Below are positions 26,441 to 35,866 of a DNA stretch of 64,000 nucleotides, one piece after another. The first letter of the stretch is position 1. Every line of letters begins with the position of its first letter. Made by a program: the position numbers and the translations under genes. The notes beneath the pieces were generated by a model. That model saw nothing but the letters and a program-made list of their open reading frames with translations, made no database searches and was not told the DNA's origin. Source of the stretch: Ulvibacter litoralis. Its GTDB lineage: Bacteria > Bacteroidota > Bacteroidia > Flavobacteriales > Flavobacteriaceae. The DNA is taken from positions 478,227-542,226 of the forward strand of contig NZ_FNBA01000003.1 in the NCBI RefSeq assembly GCF_900102055.1, in the 5' to 3' direction.

Positions 26441-26746
26441 TCAGTCAAAAAACTGTTGAAATAACGTTTTCGCAATTTTCCAGTTTTCTTGATTTATACA
26501 ATACTTTATTTTTGGTGGTTTTAGTTCGCCTTGAATTAAACCTGCATTTTTTAATTCTTTTAAATGTTGTGAAACTGTTGATTGAGAAATTGGCAATACG
26601 TCAACCAAATCTCCAGTAAAACAACACGATTGATTCTCAAGATGCTTTAAAATGGCAATACGAGTCGGGTGGCCTAGCGCTTTAGCAAATTTTGCCAATG
26701 CCTCTGTATCTTCCTTATATTCTATTTGTTCTAAACTTCTTTTCAT
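26441..26746 (-). CDS. ArsR-family metalloregulatory repressor
   Basis: Winged-helix repressor of about 101 residues. Recognition region is SQSTVSQHLKELKNAG; an adjacent SCCFTGDLV has two neighbouring cysteines where ArsR proteins bind As/Sb, suggesting thiol-based sensing. The frame could start at 26794, but the ATG at 26746 (MKRSLEQI) is preferred because a perfect operator palindrome at 26754-26769 lies just upstream of it. It controls the thioredoxin and permease genes that follow on the same strand. Confidence 0.88.
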   Translation of the reverse strand: MKRSLEQIEYKEDTEALAKFAKALGHPTRIAILKHLENQSCCFTGDLVDVLPISQSTVSQHLKELKNAGLIQGELKPPKIKYCINQENWKIAKTLFQQFFD

Positions 26747-26753
26747 TTTTATT

Positions 26754-26769
26754 ATCGTAAATGTACGAT
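26754..26769. promoter_or_regulatory. ArsR operator palindrome
   Basis: ATCGTAAATGTACGAT is an inverted repeat with perfect six-base arms ATCGTA and TACGAT around AATG, 7 bases upstream of the preferred arsR start. Position and symmetry fit an ArsR binding site. Confidence 0.7.
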
Positions 26770-26878
26770 GGGTATTTGGAGTGAAATGTGACATTTATCA
26801 CATTTTAAATATTTTTATAGGTGTGGATAAACAGTTGTTTTATCTTTTGTATTGACTTATACAATGGAATAGGCAATT

Positions 26879-28372
26879 TTATTCGTTACTTTTTATTAGT
26901 TCCAATTTTTTAATCATGTCAATGGCATTCTTGCTTTTTGGGTCTAATTCAAGTGATTTTTTATAATTAGATAGAGAGCGGTTGTATTGTTTAGTAAGGA
27001 AGTAACCTTCCCCTAAGCTATCATACGCCTTAGAAGAATCAGGGAATTCAGAAACCAATAATTCAAAAACTTGTATGGCTTCTTTAGTTTTATTGATTTC
27101 TAGAAATTCATACCCCAAATTGTTTAACAAAGAACCATCATCAAAATTATACGCTTTGCCGTGGTATTTTTTTAGCTGTTGGTATTTTTCTACCCAATTA
27201 TCAGGTGTTTCATATATGTACTTCTTAATCAGGTAAGAAGCATTTTTTGTAGGATAATTTAAAAGGTCTGTGATGAGTAATGAAGCCATTGTATTAATTA
27301 AATCACCAGCGCTATCACCATTATAATTAAAAGAAACAGTAAAACCACTATTCATATTTGGCAATAAAATCAACCAATTTACACTTCCTCCTGTTCCACC
27401 GTTAAGTAACATAAGGTCATCGCCATCTACCATCCAAAAATATCCGTATTCGTCATCTTCATTTTCATCGTAAAATAGAGGCTTTCTCATTTCTTCGACT
27501 ACAGGATTGTCCTTTTCTAGAAGAAATTTAATATACTTTAACATATCTGGAACTGTAGATTTTAATCCGCCACCAGCACCGGTTAATGGTGTTTGTAGTG
27601 GTTGTACCTTTTGATTGTTATTGGTATATCCATTTAAGACATGCTTTTTATCTTCATTTGCAACGTGCATTGAAGTATGATTCATTTGAGCTTTTTCAAG
27701 TATAAATTCTTCTAGAAGTTCTGTATAGGGTTTTTGGTACACCTTTTCCAAAATCATGGCTAATAATTCTGGCGCTACAAAACCTGAATAGTCATATTTT
27801 TTCCCTGGAATAACTTCTAGTTTGAAATCTTTTAAGTCCCTAATGAAGTCTGTTTCATTGTACTCGGTAATTGCTTTTCGTTCACTTTCAGTCACATCGA
27901 TCGAAAACATATTTGACAAAACTTTAGAAAAGTGCGTTCTTTTCATTCCACTTGTGTGGGTCAGAATATCTTTAATAAGGATAGAACGATTGTCGAATTC
28001 TAGATTAGAATAAGAACCATCCAAGTATTTTCTAATATCATCATCTAAACTTAATTTTCCCTCTAATACTGCTTGTGCTGTTATGTAGGCAGTGAATGTT
28101 TTTGTTACAGATGCTAATTCAAAAATTGAGTTGTCATTTGCTTTGTTGCCTATTCCTTTATCAATTTCGCCATAATACTTTGTATATGTAGTATCATCCT
28201 TATAAACTCCAATTGAAATAGAATTGATTTCAGGATTATCCAAAATCAACTTTGCAGTATTATCCATTGAATATTCAATAGGATCCACTGTCTTTTCAGT
28301 AGAAATAATAGAATTTGTTTTGCAACTAAATGCTAGAATCACAAAAATTGGGATTAATAGAAGTTTATTCAT
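26879..28372 (-). CDS. Class C beta-lactamase-like serine hydrolase with TPR tail
   Basis: A 497-residue lipoprotein (LAFSC, Cys17) with a beta-lactamase/DD-peptidase domain at about 40-370: S88-V-T-K91 nucleophile motif and Y195-S-G. The C-terminal part (410-490) holds tetratricopeptide-type helices (DSLGEGYFLTKQYNRSLSNYKKSLELDPKS). Members act as esterases, D-aminopeptidases or penicillin-binding proteins; true beta-lactamase activity is unlikely without the classical KTG context being clear. Single gene. The 28373-28635 gap upstream carries a decayed intergenic element. Confidence 0.87.
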   Translation of the reverse strand: MNKLLLIPIFVILAFSCKTNSIISTEKTVDPIEYSMDNTAKLILDNPEINSISIGVYKDDTTYTKYYGEIDKGIGNKANDNSIFELASVTKTFTAYITAQAVLEGKLSLDDDIRKYLDGSYSNLEFDNRSILIKDILTHTSGMKRTHFSKVLSNMFSIDVTESERKAITEYNETDFIRDLKDFKLEVIPGKKYDYSGFVAPELLAMILEKVYQKPYTELLEEFILEKAQMNHTSMHVANEDKKHVLNGYTNNNQKVQPLQTPLTGAGGGLKSTVPDMLKYIKFLLEKDNPVVEEMRKPLFYDENEDDEYGYFWMVDGDDLMLLNGGTGGSVNWLILLPNMNSGFTVSFNYNGDSAGDLINTMASLLITDLLNYPTKNASYLIKKYIYETPDNWVEKYQQLKKYHGKAYNFDDGSLLNNLGYEFLEINKTKEAIQVFELLVSEFPDSSKAYDSLGEGYFLTKQYNRSLSNYKKSLELDPKSKNAIDMIKKLELIKSNE

Positions 28373-28389
28373 AGAGTGGTTTTCAAGGC

Positions 28390-28612
28390 AGATGCAGAGG
28401 GATTACATAATAATTATTATGGTTTGTTCATTGTAATACCAACGACAGAAAGTTTAGATTTCTCTTTTAAGTTTCAAATTATACAGAGTTATTTGAGACT
28501 CAGTAAGGCAACAGAGTTCGAATATTATAAGAAACCAAGATATTGAAATATTTACAATGAATATATTTCCAGTAACCTCAAGAACAATGATTAGTATGCG
28601 TTAGTGGGGGGA
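28390..28612. repeat. Degenerate copy of the palindrome-ended intergenic element
   Basis: Recognisable by the block ttatttgagactcagtaaggcaa (compare gctgcgtgagactcagaagggcaa), the core agaaaccaagatattgaaatatttacaatg and the right end cctcaagaacaatgattagtatgcgtt. Same orientation as the copies at 53-62 kb. The left end is poorly kept. Confidence 0.55.
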
Positions 28613-28635
28613 GTTTTTTGTTTTTTTCAGACCGT

Positions 28636-28962
28636 TTAATGCGAAACAACTTTCAGCCCAACAATTGATATGATTAATGTTGAAATAAAAAATAGTCGCC
28701 AGAATGTTGCAGGTTCTTTAAAAATTAAGATTCCAATCAGAACTGTTCCAACAGCACCAATACCGGTCCAGACCGCATATGCTGTACCAATTGGTAGTTG
28801 TTGAGTTGCTTTTAAAAGAAGTCCCATACTGACTCCTAAACAAACTACAAATCCTATGTACCAATATGTTGATTCAATGCCTGCTGCTTCTTTAGCTTTT
28901 CCAAGACATGCGGCGAAGGCTACTTCAAAAAGCCCCGCAATTATTAATAGTATCCAATTCAT
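28636..28962 (-). CDS. Small multidrug resistance (SMR) transporter
   Basis: A 108-residue four-helix inner-membrane drug/proton or guanidinium/proton exchanger. The essential Glu13 sits in MNWILLIIAGLFEVAFA, and a GxG/PxGxxYAxWxGxG region follows (LPIGTAYAVWTGIGAVG), as in EmrE and Gdx/SugE. A TTG/ATG further up (28986) would overlap the ACT gene, so the ATG at 28962 is preferred. Works as an antiparallel dimer. It is the last gene of the DJ-1/ACT/SMR operon. Confidence 0.9.
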   Translation of the reverse strand: MNWILLIIAGLFEVAFAACLGKAKEAAGIESTYWYIGFVVCLGVSMGLLLKATQQLPIGTAYAVWTGIGAVGTVLIGILIFKEPATFWRLFFISTLIISIVGLKVVSH

Positions 28963-28969
28963 TCGTTCT

Positions 28970-29362
28970 TTATTTCGAAAATGCATTCAAAACTTCCATA
29001 GCCTTGTCGGTGTTCTTTTTATCGACAAAAATATGGTCGTGATAATACGCTGCAACAACATTGCAACTAATTCCGTTTTTAGATAACGCATTAGAAAAAG
29101 CCGCTGTTAATCCTACTGCTTCTAAGGAAGAATGGACCGTAAGTGTAATCCAGGAAGCCACAAATGAATAGTCTAAATCTAGTTGGTCTGCGATTTCTTT
29201 TTCAGCAATAATAGTAATGCTTTCTTCTTCTTTAAAAGTCATAATGATTTGGCTCAAATTGAGTTGCTCCAAATTTTTTGTTTTACAAAATACAAATTCA
29301 CCTAAATTGAGTTTTGGTTTCATTGACTTTAAAAGAACTTCTAAATTTTTTTCTCCAGTCAT
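28970..29362 (-). CDS. ACT-domain protein
   Basis: A 130-residue protein with two ACT-like halves: ITIIAEKEIADQLDLDY, then SWITLTVHSSLEAVGLTAAFSNALSKNGISCNVVAAYYHDHIFVDKKNTDKAMEVL. This is the layout of small CASTOR/ACT_7-type amino-acid binding proteins. Likely a small-molecule sensor, no enzyme motif. It starts exactly one base after the DJ-1 gene stop and is followed at about 8 bases by the SMR transporter. Confidence 0.82.
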   Translation of the reverse strand: MTGEKNLEVLLKSMKPKLNLGEFVFCKTKNLEQLNLSQIIMTFKEEESITIIAEKEIADQLDLDYSFVASWITLTVHSSLEAVGLTAAFSNALSKNGISCNVVAAYYHDHIFVDKKNTDKAMEVLNAFSK

Positions 29363-30181
29363 TTATTGAACGCTTTTGTTGAGTTTTTGCAGTTCTATTA
29401 AGGTCGCTTTTCCAACACTATGAGCCGATTGTGGATTTTGACCTGTTACTAATCTTTGGTCAGTAACAACGTGTTCTGTAAAAGGATCTGATTTTTCAAA
29501 AATAGCGCCTCGCTCTTTTAATGTATCTTCTAGTAAAAAAGGAACTACATTTTCTAATTTTACTTTTATTTCTTCTTCATTGGTAAATGCATTTACTTTT
29601 TTACCAGCTACGAGATAGGATCCGTCACTTAATTTAATATTTACAAGCCCAGCAGGTCCGTGGCATACTGCGCTTACAACACCATTGTTCTCATAAATCT
29701 GTTTTGCTATTTCTGCTAATTCTGTAGTATCTGCAAAATCCCACATGGCTCCGTGACCTCCAGCATAGTGGATGGCTACATAGTCTTTTGGATTTACTTC
29801 ATTCGGTTTTTTTGTGTTTTCAATTTTGTTGCGATACAAGTCGTTATCCCAAAATTTCTTATTGATAGAATCATTCATGTTAAATGCATCTACAGGTGCT
29901 TTTCCTCCTTTCGGACTTACAAAATCTATTTCGTAACCAGCAGTATGCAATACATCCCAAGGGTGAGAAACTTCTCCGAGGTAGTAACCCGTTTTCTCTC
30001 CTGTATCTCCTTTTTCACTATGGCTTGTAACTACAAATAATATTTTTTTTAACTGATTACTTTCTGTAGTTACTGTGTTTATTTTAGGTTTTTCAGAGTT
30101 GTTCTTATTGTTACAACTTATAAGAAGAGTTGTAAATAAGAAAAGAAAAAATATGGTTTTAATTTTTGTCGTAGTTGACAT
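29363..30181 (-). CDS. DJ-1/PfpI-family lipoprotein
   Basis: A 272-residue member of the type 1 glutamine amidotransferase-like fold with an unusual lipoprotein signal (TTLLISC, Cys23). The nucleophile elbow is VSAVCHGPAGL and an Asp/Glu-lined site precedes it (IHYAGGHGAMWDF), as in Hsp31/GATase1-type chaperones and glyoxalases III. Being a lipoprotein places it at the envelope. First gene of an operon with the ACT protein and an SMR transporter. Activity (glyoxalase or chaperone) is inferred by family only. Confidence 0.85.
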   Translation of the reverse strand: MSTTTKIKTIFFLFLFTTLLISCNNKNNSEKPKINTVTTESNQLKKILFVVTSHSEKGDTGEKTGYYLGEVSHPWDVLHTAGYEIDFVSPKGGKAPVDAFNMNDSINKKFWDNDLYRNKIENTKKPNEVNPKDYVAIHYAGGHGAMWDFADTTELAEIAKQIYENNGVVSAVCHGPAGLVNIKLSDGSYLVAGKKVNAFTNEEEIKVKLENVVPFLLEDTLKERGAIFEKSDPFTEHVVTDQRLVTGQNPQSAHSVGKATLIELQKLNKSVQ

Positions 30182-30319
30182 ATCTAATGTATTTTAAAAT
30201 TGGTTTTAGATTATTCTTTATTAGAAGATGCTTTTAATATCTCTAATAAATACTATTCGTATAGCGCAAAATTCTTAAACATTTTGAAGAAACTATTTAA
30301 CAAATGATAAAAAAGAAAT

Positions 30320-30883
30320 TTATTTTAATTTCGCTCTAATCCTGCTTAGGCTAACTTGTGTAATTCCTAAATACGATGCTATGTGAGATAATTGTACGCG
30401 TTGAATGATGCTAGGATAGTTTTTGAGAAGTGCTAAATATCTTTCGGTTGCGGTATTAAATTGTAATGAGATAAGTCGTTCTTCCGATTTGATGAGTTCT
30501 AATTCTGAAAATTTACGACCCCAATTTGCAATTTGAATGTCTTCTAAAAATAGTTTTTGAAGCTTTTCAGTTTTTAATTCATAGAGTTCGCAATCTTCTA
30601 ATAACTCTACATCTTCATATCCTTTTTGATTATTTACATAATTCTGCATGGAAACAATGGGGTCACCTTCTTTACCAAACCAAAAAGTAATTTGATTATC
30701 TTCTGAATACGCATATGCTCTTGCTATTCCTTTTTTGATAAAATAAATTCTCGTTTCAATTTTATTCGCTTTAAACAAAGTATGTCCTTTTGGAAGCTTA
30801 GTTTGAAGTATCGATTTTTTTATTAAGTCCTTTGATGTACTTGTCAGGGGATATATCGTATCAATAATTTCGTCTATTTCCAT
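30320..30883 (-). CDS. Crp/Fnr-family transcriptional regulator
   Basis: A 187-residue regulator: cyclic-nucleotide-type jelly-roll (LPKGHTLFKANKIETRIYFIKKGIARAY at 29-56) and a C-terminal winged helix (LSHIASYLGITQVSLSRIRAKL). It lacks Fe-S cysteines, so not an FNR oxygen sensor. This small type is common in Bacteroidota beside stress genes and often has no cAMP-binding residues. It lies upstream of the DJ-1 operon on the same strand with a 138-base gap; it may control it. Confidence 0.88.
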   Translation of the reverse strand: MEIDEIIDTIYPLTSTSKDLIKKSILQTKLPKGHTLFKANKIETRIYFIKKGIARAYAYSEDNQITFWFGKEGDPIVSMQNYVNNQKGYEDVELLEDCELYELKTEKLQKLFLEDIQIANWGRKFSELELIKSEERLISLQFNTATERYLALLKNYPSIIQRVQLSHIASYLGITQVSLSRIRAKLK

Positions 30884-30957
30884 TCAATTGTTTATTATTC
30901 AGTTTAATTAAGATATTCTTTTTCGGTAATTGAATGGCAAAATTAAATTTCTCTTAT

Positions 30958-31380
30958 CTATTTAATCCACCCTTTTTTAACTGCATTTTTACTGTAGAAA
31001 TACAGAAATGTTGCTATGGCAATAACTGCTATAGGAATAATAATAGAAAATAATGCTGAGGTTTTTTTTATATCGATAATAAATAGCCAATAGAATTCTA
31101 TAAAGAGTAGCGTAATTAATGAGACACCAAAAAATTTAATCGCGATTTTTTGTCTAATAAAAAGCATAAAAATACCTATAATTTCAGAAAACAAAGCAAT
31201 CATATATACAATGATATACCAAAAAGGAAGCGACAGCATTTTCTCAAATTCTTCCGTGGTCAAATTTTGCTGTAAAAATTCTATTTCAAATGAACTGAAG
31301 TAAATTTCAATTATACTCCAAAAAAGAGCAGAAAATGCCACAATCCAAAAAGAATTTGGAGGTTTAATATCTAGATTCAT
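30958..31380 (-). CDS. Hypothetical four-helix membrane protein
   Basis: A 140-residue inner-membrane protein with four hydrophobic segments (about 12-32, 53-73, 80-98 and 108-130) and a basic C-terminus (KNAVKKGWIK). No motif tying it to a known family was recognised. It lies alone between the Crp gene and a non-coding stretch. Confidence 0.6.
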   Translation of the reverse strand: MNLDIKPPNSFWIVAFSALFWSIIEIYFSSFEIEFLQQNLTTEEFEKMLSLPFWYIIVYMIALFSEIIGIFMLFIRQKIAIKFFGVSLITLLFIEFYWLFIIDIKKTSALFSIIIPIAVIAIATFLYFYSKNAVKKGWIK

Positions 31381-31668
31381 AATACTAAGATTAATTTGAT
31401 ATATCCTAAAGATAAGTAACTTAACGCTAATTTTAGTGAAATAACGACCTGGTTTGATAGGTTTTATATAAAAACCACAAGTCTTTTATTAATTTTTGAA
31501 TTAGCTCTGTTTTATTTCTTATGAATCGCGTTCTTAAATCATCATATTGTGGCGAATAATAACCGCTGTGTATGTTCGTACTTGTTATCTGAAAATGTCT
31601 TCTTCAACTTTAAAACTTTTAAATTCTAAAGGATTGTTACTGTGATTTAGAATAAACATTGTTTGTTG

Positions 31669-31881
31669 TTATTTTTTTTCGTTTTGATCCTTTATGAAGG
31701 TTTCCATGCAAACCTTATATTCTGTTTTTTCTAATCTATCTTTTATATCTGTAAAAGTGATGGTGTCTACAATACAGCCAAAATGTGGATTAGGAACTTT
31801 TATGTCATCTGCTTTTCCACAATAACTAAGTTCAGGGATAGTATCAGAAATAAGAAGGCTTATAGAATAACAGGGAGTCAA
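31669..31881 (-). pseudogene. Short open frame, probably a remnant of a larger gene
   Basis: A 70-codon frame on the minus strand that begins at a TTG just after a stop codon and has no ATG at its start. Its composition (KADDIKVPNPHFGCIVDTITFTDIKDRLEKTEYKVCMETFIKD) looks like real protein sequence, but the upstream part is missing. I read it as a C-terminal remnant of a lost gene. It could be a true small protein. Confidence 0.3.
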
Positions 31882-32005
31882 ATCCTACATTTAAAAGTGG
31901 TTACGAAGAATTAAATAGGTTTACAAAAATTATTAAATCAGCGGATGGTTTTAAGGGTAACTAAGAGTGATTTGCAGCGCAGTATCGTTGAGATTTGTTG
32001 CATCT

Positions 32006-32398
32006 TTACTTGTACTCTACGAATACAGTATCATTCCTTACATCATATACTACAGTTTCATTCGTTGAAAATCCATTGCTATAATATCCACTATCGATTA
32101 TATCAAAAATGCTGTCATTTTTAGTAATTTCTAAGATATAACTTCCATCAATTCTATGATTATTCATCGAATAAAATCGCTCCGTTTTTTGGTTAGGTCT
32201 AATATCGCTTATTAATAAAAGTGCGGCTTTTTCCGAAGTATAAAAATTTATATCCTTTAATGTTTGACTTGAATTATTAACAATAATAACCTCAATGCCA
32301 TTTTTTCGTAGCTCGGTACAAGAAACAAAGCTTGCTATTGTTGTTATTATCAGCATTTTAGTGTAATACTGAAATAGATTGCCTTTTCTCTGTTTCAT
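32006..32398 (-). CDS. Hypothetical lipoprotein
   Basis: A 130-residue protein with a lipoprotein-type signal (IATIASFVSC, Cys near 27). The mature part is a small beta-rich domain (VIIVNNSSQTLKDINFYTS, then SYILEITKNDSIFDIID) with no catalytic motif. Isolated on the minus strand ahead of the plus-strand signalling operon; separate from it. Function unknown. Confidence 0.6.
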   Translation of the reverse strand: MKQRKGNLFQYYTKMLIITTIASFVSCTELRKNGIEVIIVNNSSQTLKDINFYTSEKAALLLISDIRPNQKTERFYSMNNHRIDGSYILEITKNDSIFDIIDSGYYSNGFSTNETVVYDVRNDTVFVEYK

Positions 32399-32957
32399 TT
32401 TTGTTTCTGGTAAAATTAATAGTTCTAGATTCTTATTTCTCCTTTTGTTATTACAAATATTATAACGCTTTTTATAGCTTTTTTGAAGCCGAAACTCAAA
32501 ATTAAATTAATTCTTTTGGATATCACAATACACATAAATATCATATAAAATGTTAAAAGGATATTTATCATACAATTGTAAAAACATCGACATGAGGACT
32601 ATATATTAGATAAAATGTTTATTTTTGTCGGAATTACTTTTAGTATTCAAATATTTTAGGTTTTAATTTTAGACTTAGTATAGATGAATGTGACATTAAA
32701 TAGCCCCAAATGAAACCCAACAAAAGCCTCTTTTTGACGCTCTTCACATCTCTTTTTCTCGCAGAAATAAAGAACTGTAAGATTTTTAATAAATCTAGTA
32801 ATAATCAGAGATTATTCGATGATGGTTCTCATTGTCTATTTTTTCCAATGCATAATTTATAAATTTAGTAACTTGATAAAAGTCACGATGTAATAACAAG
32901 AAATTCATTTAATTTGCCCGAATTTTTGAATTTAAAGTCAGAACTGATACCTACTTA
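32399..32957. other. Gene-free divergent region before the signalling operon
   Basis: Between the minus-strand lipoprotein and the plus-strand yfiR-like gene, 559 bases. A 50-codon ATG frame at 32710-32862 begins with a hydrophobic segment but has no ribosome site or similarity I can see. The promoter of the operon at 32958 should lie here; a motif TTTAATTTGCC at about 32907 is loosely like the Bacteroidota -7 box but I do not trust it. Confidence 0.35.
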
Positions 32958-33497
32958 ATGTTTAACTTAAAGTTACTCCAAAATATAATCTTCCTAGCTA
33001 AGCAATTAGCTATTATCTGCATTTTTGTAGGTCTGGGTAATTCAGTTTATGCTCAAAAAATTTCTGTTCCAGAAAATATTCAGGCGGCACTATTAACCAA
33101 GGTTTTAAAATACAATCCTCAAATTCCTCAAAATAGACCAATTAAAATGTTAGTTGTTTACGATGCTAATTCTTTAGTAGATAAAGATGACTTTATTAAA
33201 GGACTTGGAGGTTCTATGGTTGTTAAAGCAATAACTCCTAAAGATTTAGAGCAAAACATTTCTGCTTTTGATGTTGTGTATTTCATGGAAGGCATCAAGG
33301 GATATTCTAAAATATGTAGGGCAAATAAAATTCTATCTGTAACTGCATCAACTAGGCTTGTAGAGGAAGGTGATATTTCACTCGGATTTGGAATTGAAAA
33401 TAGTAAACCCAAGATATTGGTGAATTTAACAGCGTTAGATATGGAAGGTCAATCATTTTCTTCAGATATATTGAGGATTGGAAAAATTTTTAAATAA
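32958..33497 (+). CDS. YfiR-like (DUF4154) periplasmic protein
   Basis: A 179-residue exported protein (signal to about residue 32, GNSVYAQ) of the YfiR/DUF4154 family. The mature part starts ENIQAALLTKVLKYNPQIP and has the family's second half: ILSVTASTRLVEEGDISLGFGIEN, then ILVNLTALDMEGQSFSSDILRIGKIF. In Pseudomonas aeruginosa YfiR is a periplasmic repressor of the CHASE8-type diguanylate cyclase YfiN. Here the mature domain has one Cys (120), so the disulfides of YfiR are absent. First gene of the operon with a TonB receptor and CHASE8-like kinase. Confidence 0.82.
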   Translation: MFNLKLLQNIIFLAKQLAIICIFVGLGNSVYAQKISVPENIQAALLTKVLKYNPQIPQNRPIKMLVVYDANSLVDKDDFIKGLGGSMVVKAITPKDLEQNISAFDVVYFMEGIKGYSKICRANKILSVTASTRLVEEGDISLGFGIENSKPKILVNLTALDMEGQSFSSDILRIGKIFK

Positions 33498-33504
33498 AGC
33501 AGTT

Positions 33505-35832
33505 ATGAATTTTAAGGGAAAAACACTTTTATTCATTATGATCATAACATCTTTGTTATGCTTTAAAACTTTTGCACAAAAAGACAAAATTTATAATGAA
33601 ATGACTCTTGAAGAGTTGTTGGATATTGATGTAGTTGTAACTGCTTCTAAACATCCTGAAGATTTATTTGAAACACCTTTATCTACCACTATTATTAGTA
33701 AGGAAGAAATAAGTAACTCTGGTGTCACCAGTATTCCTGAAGCCCTACGTTTGTCTCAAGGGTTAATTGTTAGAGAAATTACACCAGGTAATTATGATAT
33801 TCATATTAGAGGGTATGATGATATTACAAAAAATGTGTATTTAACATTGTCTTATAATACGACCATATTGGTTATGATTGATAACCGAATTGTATATAGT
33901 TATTTTAGTGGTGGAACATTTTGGGAAACATTACCTGTCGACTTAAATGATGTTGAAAGGATTGAAGTTGTTAGAGGTCCTGCATCTGCATTATATGGTC
34001 CAAATGCTGTTACAGGAGTAATTAATATTATCACTTCTCATGCAAATAAAAAAGGAAAAAACATTACTGTTAATGGTCAATTGGGAACTAATAAAGCTAA
34101 AAATGCTAGTGTAAATATTGGATATAATTGGGATGATAAAACAAAGTTATCTTTCTCAGGTAATTTTTCGGAACGCTATCGTTTTGATAGTGAATATTAT
34201 GATTTTATAAGAAAAGATTATGTAGGGGTAGATAGTTTAACCCTGTTTGTAACACCTGTAAAGGATATAAGCGCGAATGAGCCATGGATGTTTAATGACT
34301 ATCAAAAGGAACTTGATGCTTATTACGATGAAGATCTTAGCCTAAGAAGAGCTGGAGGTAATATCTTTTTTACACATAATTATGGAGTAAATTCTAATAT
34401 AGACATTGCCTTAGGAGCTCAAAAGTCTCAAAGTCAAAGAACAGGATTTTTAAATATAGCGACACCCTTATCTCAAACAGAATCGGAAAGCTATTATTTA
34501 AATGCAAAAATAAAGCATGATAACGTAAGCGGACAGTTTACTGTTAATTCTGGAAAAGATGAAAATAATTATAAATTCAATTCTTATAAGTTTACTAATA
34601 TTGAAGGTAATTTAGAGTATTTTAAAGAGTTTAAAACAATTAGTATTAGACCCGGAATTAACTATAAATATTTATCATATAATAGCCCATTTACTTATAA
34701 TGAAAGCTTTAGTTTTAATGAGCTTAAATATCAATTTAAGGATGAGTCAAGAGAAACTTTTTCTTATTCAGCATTCATGCTTACCGAATGGAAGCCAACT
34801 GCAAAACTTAGAGTGATAGGTGCTGCTCGATTAGATAAATTTGGGTTTAATAAACACTATTTCATGAATTATGAAGTAGCTTCAACGTACCGTATTAATA
34901 AAAATAATTTAGTACGCGCGGTACACTCTAAAGCTTCAAAGTCACCTTTCTTTTTCGATACCTATTTAAACAGTAGTATTACCACAAATTATGATCATAT
35001 AGTTGATGGTGCGCCAGGTCCTATAACAGTGCCTGTAACTTTACATGTTAAAGGACAAAAAGATTTAAAATATCCCACTATCACAAGTAGTGAAATAGGG
35101 TGGAGAACTAAAATAACGAATAGTTTAAGTTTAGATCTTGAGATGTTTTATTCGCAAGTGGATAATTTTGTAAATCCAAATGTATACCACGATTATACAA
35201 CGGTGCAAGAGGTTGATGATCTTGGAAATCCAGGAACTGTATTGTCTATAAGAGCTGATGGTACTGTTAAATTTGAAAATTATAATTTAAATGCTAGTCA
35301 ATATGGTTTAGGCTTTACGTTAGATTATGATTTTAGTGATGAATTTAAAGCTAAGGTGTTTGGTAATTACCAAAAAACGAATATATCTGGCAGAAAAAAT
35401 ATTGATGTTGAATTAACAAATATTCAATTTGATTTTAGTCCTACAGGAGATATTTTAACAACTACATTAAGTAATACAACAAATCCTACACAATGGAGTG
35501 AAGATGCAACACCATCGTTTTTTGGAGGCTTTACTTTAAACTATAAGCCTAATAATAAATGGAGTTTTAATACTGATGGCTATATATACTCACAACATGA
35601 ATTTGCAAATTATAATTATTATCAAATAAGTGATATAGAAAATCTTGAAAAGGATAAATCGCAAATGGATATAAAAACCAACTTGGTTTTAAATGCAAAA
35701 ACTTCTTATCAATTAAATAAACATGCTTTAATAAATATTACTGCAAAAAATATACTAGGAGAACACCGAGAATATGGTTTTGCCGATAATATAGGATCTA
35801 TTGTATTATTAGGCCTTCAATGGAAATATTAA
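33505..35832 (+). CDS. TonB-dependent outer-membrane receptor
   Basis: About 775 residues. Signal sequence, then a TonB-box-like MTLEELLDIDVVVTASK, a plug domain with IPEALRLSQGLIVREITPGNYDIHIRGYD, and VERIEVVRGPASALYGPNAVTGVINIIT, and a 22-strand barrel ending in an aromatic LQWKY. It lacks the SusC carboxypeptidase-like N-terminal domain, so it is a siderophore/cobalamin-type or signalling receptor, not a glycan importer. An ATG at 33478 overlaps the yfiR-like gene; the ATG at 33505 is preferred, 8 bases after that stop. Its operon position suggests it is the outer-membrane sensor or target of the pathway. Confidence 0.85.
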   Translation: MNFKGKTLLFIMIITSLLCFKTFAQKDKIYNEMTLEELLDIDVVVTASKHPEDLFETPLSTTIISKEEISNSGVTSIPEALRLSQGLIVREITPGNYDIHIRGYDDITKNVYLTLSYNTTILVMIDNRIVYSYFSGGTFWETLPVDLNDVERIEVVRGPASALYGPNAVTGVINIITSHANKKGKNITVNGQLGTNKAKNASVNIGYNWDDKTKLSFSGNFSERYRFDSEYYDFIRKDYVGVDSLTLFVTPVKDISANEPWMFNDYQKELDAYYDEDLSLRRAGGNIFFTHNYGVNSNIDIALGAQKSQSQRTGFLNIATPLSQTESESYYLNAKIKHDNVSGQFTVNSGKDENNYKFNSYKFTNIEGNLEYFKEFKTISIRPGINYKYLSYNSPFTYNESFSFNELKYQFKDESRETFSYSAFMLTEWKPTAKLRVIGAARLDKFGFNKHYFMNYEVASTYRINKNNLVRAVHSKASKSPFFFDTYLNSSITTNYDHIVDGAPGPITVPVTLHVKGQKDLKYPTITSSEIGWRTKITNSLSLDLEMFYSQVDNFVNPNVYHDYTTVQEVDDLGNPGTVLSIRADGTVKFENYNLNASQYGLGFTLDYDFSDEFKAKVFGNYQKTNISGRKNIDVELTNIQFDFSPTGDILTTTLSNTTNPTQWSEDATPSFFGGFTLNYKPNNKWSFNTDGYIYSQHEFANYNYYQISDIENLEKDKSQMDIKTNLVLNAKTSYQLNKHALINITAKNILGEHREYGFADNIGSIVLLGLQWKY

Positions 35833-35866
35833 TATTAAATAAATATAATTTTAATCCCCAAATCTT

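Noticed and set aside
26879..28372. True antibiotic beta-lactamase genes (also 44274 and 61965)
   Set aside because: All have the SxxK fold, but this family is mostly esterases and peptidases, and nothing in the sequence indicates drug hydrolysis.
29363..30181. Cysteine protease PfpI
   Set aside because: The Cys elbow is present, but the length, the lipoprotein signal and the GGHGAMWDF stretch fit the Hsp31/glyoxalase III-like group better.
32710..32862. A 50-codon plus-strand frame with a hydrophobic start
   Set aside because: Polar tail without features, no recognisable start signal, and it lies in the probable promoter region of the signalling operon.
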